From positions 985,870-1,049,869 of the forward strand of contig WNKI01000001.1 in NCBI GenBank assembly GCA_015350385.1: a stretch of 64,000 nt of DNA, in the 5' to 3' direction. A program made the translations under genes and the position numbers. This stretch comes from Aculops lycopersici. Taxonomy: Eukaryota; Arthropoda; Arachnida; Trombidiformes; Eriophyidae. Under the pieces are notes generated by a model. It was given only the letters and a program-made list of their open reading frames with translations, had not been told where the DNA came from and searched no databases. Of this stretch, positions 12,295 to 22,016 are shown one piece after another; within the stretch, counting starts at the first letter, position 1, and every line of letters starts with the position of its first letter.

Positions 12295-14947
12295 CAACAA
12301 GTGGTGCCGGCAACCAAATCGGGAACAGTAACAACAAACAGGTTGCTGCCAGCCCTAAATCTGTATCCAGTTCACCTTCATTGCGCGCGCGTGCCCCTCT
12401 GTCTGCCACTTGTTGCTCAATGTCCAACTGCTGGCCACTTGACTTGGCTCGCCAACAAACAGTTTTGCTCACTCAATAATAAAACTCAAGGTGGCAAGTG
12501 AGCAATTGGAGTGAAAAACTTTTATTCGATTGCCAGTCTATTCTATTTATTATTGTTGTTGTTGTTGTTGTTGTTGCTGCTACAACAAATGTTGTAGCTG
12601 TGAACTCCTCACGGATTCGCTGCACAACCAATTGGACCGTGAAGAGGGCCACTTGTTGCCACCGCTGCCACCGCTGTTGCTGCTGCTCTCTTTGCTGTTG
12701 TCCGATTCAATTGAACAACCCAAGTGCGATCAATGGATCATCCCCAAGCTCGATGTGAGCGTTTAATTTGATTACGCGATTACTAGTTGCATCCGCAACA
12801 ACAGCGATGGCAACAATTGTGTGTCCGACTTGCAGTCTGCCAAATTGGAGGCAGATGATTTTGAGTTGCGATGCTATAGGCAGTCGATACAACACAACAA
12901 AACGCAAATCAAAACACAACACTGCGAGTCGAGACAACAATGCTAAACTTTGAGCTGCTCACTTTCACGCAACAATTGGGCACAAAAGCCGCATTTAGCC
13001 GACTCATCCTTACAAATCGGATGCTCGAGGCAACTTGTTGCTCATTTCAAGAAGGTCAGCCTCCCTCTTTGAATTGACATCGATCTATATATAGTAGCAG
13101 CACCACCACCCAGCAGAGGAGTGTATCAGGGAGCGCGTTTGGTGGCCATCATTTGAGTCGAGTGGAGCATTGATACTGCAAGGAGAAAAAGTTTGACGCT
13201 TAGGCAACCACCTGTAAACCTGTATCCCTCCAATGGCAACACGAACAAAACGCATTTGTTAATCCATTTGACTTCTATGCTCGTCGTCGTCTTCGTCATT
13301 GTTAAGCTAGAGAGACGAATTTAAAATTTGAATTTGTCCAGTTCCCGGCCAAAGAAACTCCTAAGACGAATCGCGATTCGCAAGCAGCAAAACGAATCGA
13401 AACCTCAAACTCGTCGTCGACTTTTTTGGGCCTCAACAAGGAGTAAGATGCAGCATAAACTACCTGTTGCTGTTGTTGTAGTTGTTGTTGCATCATTAGG
13501 TTGATGTCCAGCTCAATAACAAACTGGACAGAACGTCGGGCAAAACGTCCGAGCAACATGCAAGCGGAGCAAGGAGAAGCAAAAGCAGTGGCTACTGGCA
13601 GTATTAGCAGTGGCCACAAGCAGCAGCAGCATCAGCAGCAAGTGGTCTTTGGGTTGCACGATGTTGACGGCAACTGTAATTACCTGCCGGCCACCGAGGC
13701 TGCCTACCTGGCCGTCGCTCGGCGCTGCTCACTTGCTTGTCGCTGCCATCGCATCGCATCTCACCGCACTGAAAATGCTACCACGACAACCACCAACATC
13801 TTCTATTCAAGCCAGTCCAATTCAACTCAACCAGGCTCGGCTCGGCTCGGCTCGGATCATCTCAATTCAATTCAAATGCGCCGGGCGAAAACGCAAATTC
13901 AGTAGCAGAAGCGGCAACAAGTTGCCACAGGAGCATCAGCAGCAAACGACGACTAGGGAAAAATGACGAAAGTTTGCGTCGCCCTAGCTGTATATTCATC
14001 GCCCAAGTTCATGAGGCCCACTTGTTGCTATTAGCATCACAACGCTGAGACTTTGAGCAACTACTCAAAGTAGATGGAGGAGGAGGAGGAGCAGGAAAGA
14101 TGACGACGATCATTATTACTATCAACTCGCCTGCTTCTTACCTGGAGAACATCGAGCTTTGGTCTGGATCTCGGAAGAAGTGGTCGCCGAGCTGCTACTG
14201 CTACTGCTGATGATGATGACTATGATCACAACTAAAGCAGCAACAGCAACGACCACAACAACAAAAACGTCGGACAGCATCACTTCTATCTCGTCAATTC
14301 ATTTGCGTCGCCTCTCCTGCCTCGTAGCGCTTTGGTTTCTCGCCACTCGCATTTTCCTCTGAAGTCCATCTCTCTCTCTCTGTTTCTTTCCGAGAAGTTA
14401 CCACTCAAGCTCATATAATATACATAAAAGAATAATAATTGCAATCTAGTGGCAACCAACTGGCCAGTCAAAGTAGCAATAGAAATTGACTGCCGTCAAC
14501 TCGAGATTTAGAGAGAGTTTAGTCGCAAATCAAATCAGCGGCTCGGTGTTCCTATATTATCCCCAAGTTTTAGTTCCCCACTTCACCAAGGCGACTTTCG
14601 GGCGCGCAAATCTCTCGTCCAGATCTTTTCTTCAACCGACTAATCGCTGTACTAACCGAGGGGCTATAGGCAACAAGTGGTTGTGCACGAAGGCGTAAGT
14701 TGGTGGAGGCAGCACAACGAACGACAGGAAGCGAGAGAGCTTAACGAGTAGACAAGGAGGTTATCGGGACGTCGCATCAAATCTGCGCATCTCATCTCGT
14801 CTCGTGATCTCAGCTTCCGGTGGGCCACTTATTTCTTGCCCTCCGCCAAGAAGCAACAAGTTTTGTCCTACAACAAGTTGGTCAAAAAAAAAGTGGCCAC
14901 TCGGGTGGCTGCTCGTTCAGCGCTCGCACAGTCTCAGCAACAAGTGG
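12295..14947. promoter_or_regulatory. Cluster 5 of Snail/Scratch-type sites
   Basis: Exact sites at 12406-12416, 12649-12659, 13030-13041, 13461-13470, 13914-13925, 14018-14028, 14670-14680, 14853-14861 and 14937-14947, plus CAACAAGTGG at 12295-12304. Two of them (13030 and 13914) are the near-palindromic form GCAACTTGTTGC/GCAACAAGTTGC. An isolated further site lies at 16266-16275. Confidence 0.5.
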
Positions 14948-17150
14948 CTACCCAGTGTGTGTTAGTGCGCACGACTCGATTGTGCACTCGATAAGTTAGT
15001 GGCGATTTTGAGCAATCAACTTGCCAACTTATGCAAATCACGACAGCGCCACTAGTCTTGCCAAAATCATGTAACAACACCAACAACAACAACTTGCTGA
15101 TCGTAATCAAGCTAGACGCTTAGCTTGCAAATTTGTTCGCGTTAATGCTCATGTGCTCAGCGGTAGTTTATGGTCCCAGTCAATTGAATACTTCAACTCA
15201 CTTGCCACAGGTGAACCGAGGCAGGTGAGCAAGCAACTCCGTGTAACTGGTAGCCGACTGACTGGCTCAGCTTACGTCAGTCATCTTCGTGCAAGAGAGA
15301 AAACAGTCGACGTCGCGATTATTATCGTCGCACTGCTCACCATGAGCCTCGACGGCGGTTAGACTAACATCTTGGTGGCGAGATATCAGTGGCACTATCA
15401 CATGAGGCAATAGTATTAAAATTAGCATTAACATGAGCCTCGACATAGAGAGAATGAGACGACAGCGAAGTGGTCGAGGCAATTGGGATCAAAATTTAGT
15501 GGCGCAGAGGCAAAAATCCGGTAGCAAGTGGGCAGTCGAGCTTCTTCATGAACTCAGTTGCATCTAATCTATCATTAGACTAGCTCACCTGCCCATCGCG
15601 CCCCAAAAGTCAACTACCACTTGTCGTGCTCCTTTTGGTGATCATCAGGCGCATAAGCCTTGTGATTATTATGATCGCCACTAACATCATCAGTTGGCAG
15701 TCTTGTACCGTTTGTTGCTAGCGCTGCTAAATCGCCGACTCGCTTGATTCCAGCGTCAACTCGGTAGCAGAATTACAGTTGACGAGCGACACACGAACTT
15801 TGTCCTTTTCATGATCCTCTTCTTGAATCTTGTGAGTCTGCGTCCTCTACCTCACTCTGCGGCGCCAAATAGGAGGAGCTTGAGATTGATAGATGGAGAG
15901 AAAAAGAACAACAACTACCACCACTCGTGCCCATTTTCTCGCTTCCCGTATGCCAGTGAGGACTGCCAACAGGTGAGTGTGTGACGCAACATAATGATAC
16001 TGTGCCATCGAGATAGGCTCGGCGTTGATTTTAAAATACAAGTAGCGATACGAGTACAATGCACAGCGAGGAACGCAACAACAACAACAAATCGTCCATG
16101 ACAAAAGAGAGTTGCACAAACTTCACCTGGGCATGTTGGCCACTTCTCCCTGCTTATCTCTATTGGACTATCCAACTAAAGCGTTGCGGGTGCAATTATG
16201 ACTGCACCAAGACAACCACCAGCAAAGCGCTCTTTGGTATTTGTCGCTGCCAGAGGGAGTCGGATGCAACAGGTTGCCTAAACGAGTTGATCCTCGCAAA
16301 GCACTGAGAAGGACGCGGAGTCCACTGATTAAAGTCTATTGTTTGCACTTTGGCTGACGAAGAGACATCGTTGTGTGTGCGCAGGAGAATGACGCGATGG
16401 CGCCGAGCGGCCAGTTTACACTCAACAGGTTAACTGGCTTTATCTGCTAGCGGCGGCCAGCGCACAGGAAATTTCTTTCCGCTAGCTGCTCATTTGATAA
16501 TGCTGCTGCCATTACTGCAACCAACGCTCTAGCTATCAGAGGATCTAGTGACCAAATTCCGCGCGCCGTGAACATCCTGTGATATCATTGCAGTCGTTGC
16601 ATCTTCCACTTCTACCTTCTCTATCTCTGATTCCATCCTGCAATCCCATTGTTAGTCTCAATAGTAACCACGACGGTCTTGTCATTAGCGTAGTCGTCGT
16701 CTTCGCCTCCATTGTCTTGGTTAGTCTCTTTAGCTTAGTGAAGTGAGTCGAGCAAAGTTAAATGGCTCATCTGGCTCCGTCTTTCCATCTCACGAGAGTC
16801 GTAAGCATTTAAAATCATCAGTCCGTCTGACCGAAAGTAAAGTCGGGCCAACGACATTCATGAACGACATTCGGCGTTAGAAGTGGTGGCGCAGAGTGAC
16901 TTTGTCGGAGTAGATCTACAGAAAAAAAAACTGTAGCCTGCGCACGATTGCGTCCACCATTCGTCCGTCAAATTCTGGTGCGTGCCTTTTTCCTCCATTC
17001 CACTCGGCAGCCTGTTGCCTCGAGGTGCATTGCGCAGGCGCAACAACATGGTCCATAAAGAAACAACCACCAGTGGATCCCTCTCGTTTGCTAAGTGTGG
17101 AAGTTTACGTAGAATTCTAAGGCTGCAAAGCACCAGCGCACAAACACACT

Positions 17151-17172
17151 CACACACACACACACACACACA
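17151..17172 (+). repeat. (CA)n microsatellite
   Basis: Eleven CA dinucleotides, about 600 bp before the zinc-finger start codon. Confidence 0.9.
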
Positions 17173-17516
17173 AGTTAGCAGTCAGGCAAGCACACAAACG
17201 CTCGCTCGCCGGCTCTCATGCACACAGATTTTCATATGGCGCGCAACACATGCGAACACCGAGTCTCTGTTTGCTTATAGAGATTTGAGTGTTAGTTTCC
17301 ATTTGTGCGTTGCTCAGGTACCACTACGACCACCACCTATTTGTTGTTATTGCTTTGGCATCATCTCATTTTAATCTCAATAATCCCAAGTGCTGGTCAG
17401 TAGTTGGAGTGGCAGTGACCACTAGACTAGACTGGACATTGCAATATTAGAGTTCAGTTGAATATTGTCGCTCAATGTGACAACACACAAATAGTTTCAG
17501 GAAATCTAAGACGAAA

Positions 17517-17572
17517 CGCAAGCAAGCAAGCGAGCGAGCGAGCGAGCAAGAGAGATAGAGAGACAAGCAGAT
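17517..17572 (+). repeat. (CAAG)/(CGAG)/(GA) low-complexity tract
   Basis: Successive GCAA, GCGA and GAGA units about 200 bp upstream of the zinc-finger coding start. This is possible GA-rich promoter-proximal DNA, followed by AT-rich sequence to the start codon. Confidence 0.75.
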
Positions 17573-17764
17573 AGGGAAGCGAGCACACGCATACACAAAC
17601 ACGAGATACTATATCAGCTATAGAATAATATATTTATTGTTGCATTAATATCATTCAAATTACATACATTACCAAGTTCAACCAACCAACCAACATACCT
17701 ACCACCTGACTTGTACTAATTCAGTATCAAGTTTTATCAATAATCATTTAAATCATCAACTAAG

Positions 17765-19564
17765 ATGCACACAATGGAATGCGCGCTAGACCTAACTGCA
17801 ACCAACAACAAACGGGTTGTAGGTGACGACGACGACAACGACCACAATAACAAAGACATTGTTGATCAAATCGAATTGTCCATCAAACAAGAGAAGGCCT
17901 CTTCGCAATCTCCAATTCAAATTCAACAGCAACAAGTTGAGAACAAGAATTTCCTATTCAATCGGCTCGATGCCGAAGATGAAGACGACGACGAAGATAT
18001 AGACGAAGAAATGATGGATAACGAAGAGGGTGAGCTCGATGTTGAAACAAGTAATATTAATCTAGACAGCCAAAACCACCGCCACCCCACAGATGAGGAG
18101 GAGGAGGAAGAAGAAGAAGAGTTGGATATGGAGAGTACCAACGACGAGGAGCCAGACGAAACGATGATGGACAATTCGCAAGATAATTTCAAGTTGAACT
18201 TGAGCCAGAATAGTGGTAGCGACCAAAGTAGCGGCAACGAGGACGATGAATCGTTTCCGTCCACAATGATTATGAAGAAAAAGAAACAAACAAACAATAC
18301 TAGGCAACAAGTGTCTACTAGTGCTTCAATAGGCGAACTACAGGTAAACAACATGAGCAATTTGAACTACTCAAGTGGACAGATAAACAGCCAGCAAAGT
18401 AGTCCAAAGAAAATTAGAAAAAGAACAATGCTTCCTTGCGAGCATTGTGGCAAGGAATTTGATCGTCCCTCTCTATTAACGCGCCACTTGAGAACTCACA
18501 CTGGCGAGAAGCCACATATTTGCGATATTTGCTCAAAAGGATTTAGTACTTCATCCTCACTAAATACCCATAGGCGCATTCACACCGGCGACAAGCCTCA
18601 CAGGTGTCCAACATGCAACAAGTGCTTTACTGCCTCCTCAAATTTGTATTACCACCGAATGACCCACAATAAGGAGAAACCGCACAAGTGTCACCTATGC
18701 TCAAAATCATTCCCCACTCCAGGTGATCTCAAGTCGCATATGTATGTTCACGACGGAAGTTGGCCTTACAAGTGCACAGTTTGCGATCGTGGATTTGGAA
18801 AGCCAACTAATTTAAAGAATCACATGTACATTCATACGGGTGATAAGCCACACAAGTGCGAGATTTGCGACAAACACTTTGCTCTGGCTTGCAATCTAAG
18901 GGCTCACATTCGTCATCATCATGATGGAAACGAATCCATAGTCTCAGCTCAAAGCAACCAAACTGACACCTCAAGCAACTCAACTAAGCTTAACAATAAC
19001 TCAATAGGTTCGATTAAGCAGACAAGTGGCAGTGCCGCTGCCAAGAACGCAACTGCCAGCGCTAATTCCAACAAAACATCACCCGGCAAACTGGCCAAGC
19101 AACAGCAACAATCGTCAAATCTCATTGGTCAAACCAAGGCGGCTATTAAGCATCAACAGATGGAAAGTGGCAATCCAATTGGCGGCTCCAACAACAATCT
19201 TAATAACCTGAACAACCTTAACCTTAACTTCCAACACCAACATCTAGCTGCTAGCGGAAATGGTCTCATGCAAACTAACTCAATCTCACCTACTAGTATA
19301 CTACCGCCCCAGCTACACGGTCTAACCATTCTACAGCAACAACAACTTCTTAGCAGTCTTCATCAGCAGCAACAACAACAACAACCCCAGCACCAATCAG
19401 TCGCAGCTCTAGCAGCGATGCAACAGGCGGCCGTCCAAGCAATCAACCAACAGCAGCAACAACAGCAGCAACAGGCTGCCGCCTTGGCAGCAGCCTCGGC
19501 GGACCCCACCATCGCGGCGACATTTGATCTATTCCTTAGGACAATTTTGCATTGGCAATCTTAA
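17765..19564 (+). CDS. C2H2 zinc-finger transcription factor, six fingers
   Basis: A 599-residue nuclear DNA-binding protein. Residues 1-170 are acidic and low complexity, with long Asp/Glu runs. A basic KKIRKR-type segment, a possible nuclear localisation signal, precedes six tandem C2H2 fingers at about residues 224-389. These include CEHCGKEF, CDICSKGF, CPTCNKCF, CHLCSKSF, CTVCDRGF and CEICDKHF, joined by TGEKPH/TGDKPH-type linkers. The C-terminus is Asn/Ser-rich and then polyGln/Ala-rich, typical of activation or repression regions. The first ATG is used; a second lies three codons later. It has the large upstream desert as neighbour and a tail-to-tail AAA-ATPase gene 122 bp beyond its stop. 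I cannot name the ortholog. It lacks the Gfi, Kruppel or Snail finger signature as a whole, although finger 1 (RPSLL) resembles a Snail-type finger. Confidence 0.92.
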   Translation: MHTMECALDLTATNNKRVVGDDDDNDHNNKDIVDQIELSIKQEKASSQSPIQIQQQQVENKNFLFNRLDAEDEDDDEDIDEEMMDNEEGELDVETSNINLDSQNHRHPTDEEEEEEEEELDMESTNDEEPDETMMDNSQDNFKLNLSQNSGSDQSSGNEDDESFPSTMIMKKKKQTNNTRQQVSTSASIGELQVNNMSNLNYSSGQINSQQSSPKKIRKRTMLPCEHCGKEFDRPSLLTRHLRTHTGEKPHICDICSKGFSTSSSLNTHRRIHTGDKPHRCPTCNKCFTASSNLYYHRMTHNKEKPHKCHLCSKSFPTPGDLKSHMYVHDGSWPYKCTVCDRGFGKPTNLKNHMYIHTGDKPHKCEICDKHFALACNLRAHIRHHHDGNESIVSAQSNQTDTSSNSTKLNNNSIGSIKQTSGSAAAKNATASANSNKTSPGKLAKQQQQSSNLIGQTKAAIKHQQMESGNPIGGSNNNLNNLNNLNLNFQHQHLAASGNGLMQTNSISPTSILPPQLHGLTILQQQQLLSSLHQQQQQQQPQHQSVAALAAMQQAAVQAINQQQQQQQQQAAALAAASADPTIAATFDLFLRTILHWQS

Positions 19565-19582
19565 TTGACAACCACAAACCTT

Positions 19583-19588
19583 AATAAA
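19583..19588 (+). terminator. Polyadenylation signal AATAAA of the zinc-finger gene
   Basis: AATAAA starts 19 bases after the stop codon, implying a very short 3' UTR before the convergent neighbour. Confidence 0.6.
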
Positions 19589-19686
19589 AACAACTGTGAG
19601 ATTAGGCAACTATAGTTGTCTGATTGAATATAAACTTAAACTTTTTGTCTTCATCCTTGAGTAGAATTACTTTAATGTAGATTTTA

Positions 19687-21564
19687 CTATAGTACCTTCG
19701 ATCTTTGTCGAAATTGTTCATATGCTTTCAGTTGCTCTGCGTCGGTTCCTGGTTCCACTTTGGCCAGAGCCTCCTCGAAGTGGCGCCACGTGATACTGTC
19801 GTCGGCATTACTAGACACGCTGTCGCCGAGAGAAGATTCTAAACTTTCACGGAATGAAATGACATTTGCTAGACGACAAATCTTGGCAATTTCGGCACCA
19901 GAGTATCCCTCTGTAAGGGATGCTAACTTCTTGATAACATCCTCGAAAGATTCTTCGCCAAACTTCAAAGGTAATGGAGGTTGCATGTGGACTCGGAAGA
20001 TTTCGATTCGATTGCTTTCGTCGGGTAAAGGGATGTAGATTGCCGGATCTAATCTACCAGGTCGAAGTAGTGCTTTGTCCAGTCTATCAGGTCGATTCGT
20101 GGCTGCTATTGTAAATACATCTTCTAGTGGAGTGATTCCATTGAGCTCTGTCAATAATTGGGTTACAACTTTTTCGCCAACCGACGAGCTGTCGTTACGC
20201 TCGGCGGCCAGACCGTCAATTTCATCAAAGAATATGATACAAGGAGCAATATCTCGTGCGTTTCGATATAATTTCCTAACTGCTGCCTCACTATCACCAA
20301 CATACTTGGAAAACAACTCTGGCCCCTTGATAGAAATAAAGTTATAACCACTCTCTGTGGCTAGAGCTTGGGCTAACATGGTCTTAGAACAACCAGGAGG
20401 CCCGTAGAGTAAAACACCCTTGTTCGAACTGATACCTCTCCTCTCGAAAGGTTTCCTATGCCTCAATGGCCAGATGACAGACTCTTGTAGCTCCTTCTTC
20501 GCAAACTCGTTGCCTCCAATGTTGCTCCACTTAAGAGGAGGACACTCAGTTGCAATGGATTTTATGGTACCTGGCTTATACTGGTCTAACGCACTCTTCA
20601 AATGCTTGTGACTTATAAGCTTTTCACCATCCATGATACTCAAGTTGATTGCCTCATTGTGTAATCTATCTAGATTCAAGAATGAGTAGTGTTTTGTTGC
20701 ATCTGCAATCTGCTCAATCTGCTCAGGGGTGATAATATTGCACTCATCTTGAGTGATATGTTTCAAGTAGTTTATTCGATCTTCTCTACTTGGCAGCGTA
20801 AACTTAATTTCCTTCTCAAAATAACATGTTTTTCTTATTTCAGGACCTAAATTTTCGGGTCGATCAGTTGCCGCCATAACCAGCACTTGTGAGGATCTTG
20901 TCTTGAGAACTTTGAGCATTTGCTTGAGGACATTATAAATTCTACCCGTGTCTAGTTGAGATCTTTTGTCTGCACAAATAGATTCAATCTCGTCAATGAA
21001 TATAAGGGATGGCGCATTTTGCTCAGCTTCAAGGAAAATCTTTCGAATAGTTTCCTCGGGGTTTCCAAATTTTTTCTCTATCATCATGGGTGCTGGCAAA
21101 TAGAAATATTTTAGCTTAGCTGAGTAATCTTTAGCTAATTTATTAATCACAGTTGTCTTGCCAGTGCCCGAGGGTCCAAGAATCAGAATGAAGTCTTGGC
21201 TTCTTTTCTTTCTGGATAAAAGTGCTTCAATTTGTGTTTTGATTAAATTGATTGTTTTTTCATATCCTATCAGCTCAACCTCTGGTTTCTTGTCTGGATT
21301 CAACTCTTCAAATCGTTTGACGAATTCCTCAAACTCAAAAGTTTCATTTCTACTTTCATCCAATATAATGCTCGTATTGTTTCTCAAAGTTACACTGCCA
21401 TTTAGGGACTGGCGTCCTCTGGAGCCTCTCGGCATCATGAATCTATGTAAAAATAGTTTTTTAATCCAAATCTCATCTATCCATCGAATATAAGGGCTAA
21501 TTGAAGAAGTCGTCTTGGCCAGCAAGAAGAAAACCACGTGTAGTAAATGCTGACTGACAGTCAA
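19687..21564 (-). CDS. AFG2A: AAA ATPase, AFG2A/SPATA5-like, lacking the N-domain
   Basis: Tandem AAA ATPase of the CDC48 superfamily. The family releases Rlp24 from pre-60S ribosomal particles and is also linked to mitochondrial maintenance. Of 625 residues, the first AAA module has Walker A GPSGTGKT (130-137) and Walker B FIDEIES. The second has GPPGCSKT (about 387-394), IIFFDEID and the AATNRPD and RPGRLD motifs. The Cys-Ser in the second Walker A is characteristic of SPATA5 rather than SPATA5L1. The known family protein is about 890 residues with a CDC48-like N-domain; here fewer than 100 residues precede the first module, so that domain is missing. Translation may start at 21,564, giving a hydrophobic leader, or more likely at the MetMet pair at 21,438/21,435. 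It is head-to-head with SRPRA. Confidence 0.85.
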   Translation of the reverse strand: MTVSQHLLHVVFFLLAKTTSSISPYIRWIDEIWIKKLFLHRFMMPRGSRGRQSLNGSVTLRNNTSIILDESRNETFEFEEFVKRFEELNPDKKPEVELIGYEKTINLIKTQIEALLSRKKRSQDFILILGPSGTGKTTVINKLAKDYSAKLKYFYLPAPMMIEKKFGNPEETIRKIFLEAEQNAPSLIFIDEIESICADKRSQLDTGRIYNVLKQMLKVLKTRSSQVLVMAATDRPENLGPEIRKTCYFEKEIKFTLPSREDRINYLKHITQDECNIITPEQIEQIADATKHYSFLNLDRLHNEAINLSIMDGEKLISHKHLKSALDQYKPGTIKSIATECPPLKWSNIGGNEFAKKELQESVIWPLRHRKPFERRGISSNKGVLLYGPPGCSKTMLAQALATESGYNFISIKGPELFSKYVGDSEAAVRKLYRNARDIAPCIIFFDEIDGLAAERNDSSSVGEKVVTQLLTELNGITPLEDVFTIAATNRPDRLDKALLRPGRLDPAIYIPLPDESNRIEIFRVHMQPPLPLKFGEESFEDVIKKLASLTEGYSGAEIAKICRLANVISFRESLESSLGDSVSSNADDSITWRHFEEALAKVEPGTDAEQLKAYEQFRQRSKVL

Positions 21565-22016
21565 CCACGCGGGTAAACAAGTAAACAGTGGATTCGCAGG
21601 ACCAGTTCCTGTCGAAAAGTGCTAGTCTAAAAGTCTGATAATTCTATTGACAATGTTCGTCAGATCTACGTCAAATTACTTCATCTTGAAGTCCAGAGAC
21701 ACGGAACTTAAGTGTTCTTGATATTAATTATCACGAGAGAGTTTATAAATTCGATTCATCCGCACCAAATGATCCTGCAGACTAAATCGGCGATGAAAAC
21801 TACGCAGTTGAATTAGCTTTTCCTGCCTCGCTCCAAATAGCCTGACAGACGCATCCTGTTTTTGTGGCGGTTTGTAGATTTTATGACATCATCATAAGAC
21901 TCTTGTTCTCATTAGTACAAATTCATTTCAAGTACTATTATCTGTCTATAAAAAATCTATCAAAACATCATCAAATTATCGTTCATGTTGAAGATTCCTC
22001 CAAATTTTGAGTCAAG
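21565..22016. promoter_or_regulatory. Shared intergenic region of two divergent genes
   Basis: 452 bp between the starts of the AFG2A-like and SRPRA genes, 578 bp if the AFG2A start is 21,438. It must contain both promoters. I see no TATA box I would trust, and the SRPRA-proximal part is AT-rich. Confidence 0.5.

Larger units (their letters stand above)
37..17764. promoter_or_regulatory. 17.7-kb non-coding desert, candidate cis-regulatory domain of the downstream zinc-finger gene
   Basis: I see no conserved protein in any frame here; the open frames are short, compositionally odd and follow simple repeats. The stretch is rich in microsatellites and in short motifs. GCAACARGT on either strand occurs at least 23 times by eye, against about 0.3 expected at even base composition. 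CAGGTAA/TTACCTG occurs 21 times, against about 2 expected. The first matches the known binding consensus of the Snail/Escargot/Scratch zinc-finger family; the second matches Zelda/ZEB-like CAGGTA sites. Elsewhere in the window neighbouring genes are usually under 1.5 kb apart, so a desert of this size directly before a transcription-factor gene suggests regulatory DNA. Its function is inference. Confidence 0.6.

Noticed and set aside
98..14144. CAG|GTAA sites as splice donors of a long multi-exon gene in the desert
   Set aside because: They occur on both strands in mixed order, and the sequence between them has no matching coding segments, so a binding-site reading is preferred.
17923..18360. 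Antisense serine-rich frame opposite the zinc-finger gene
   Set aside because: It is the shadow of the acidic GAT/GAG-rich coding region on the other strand.
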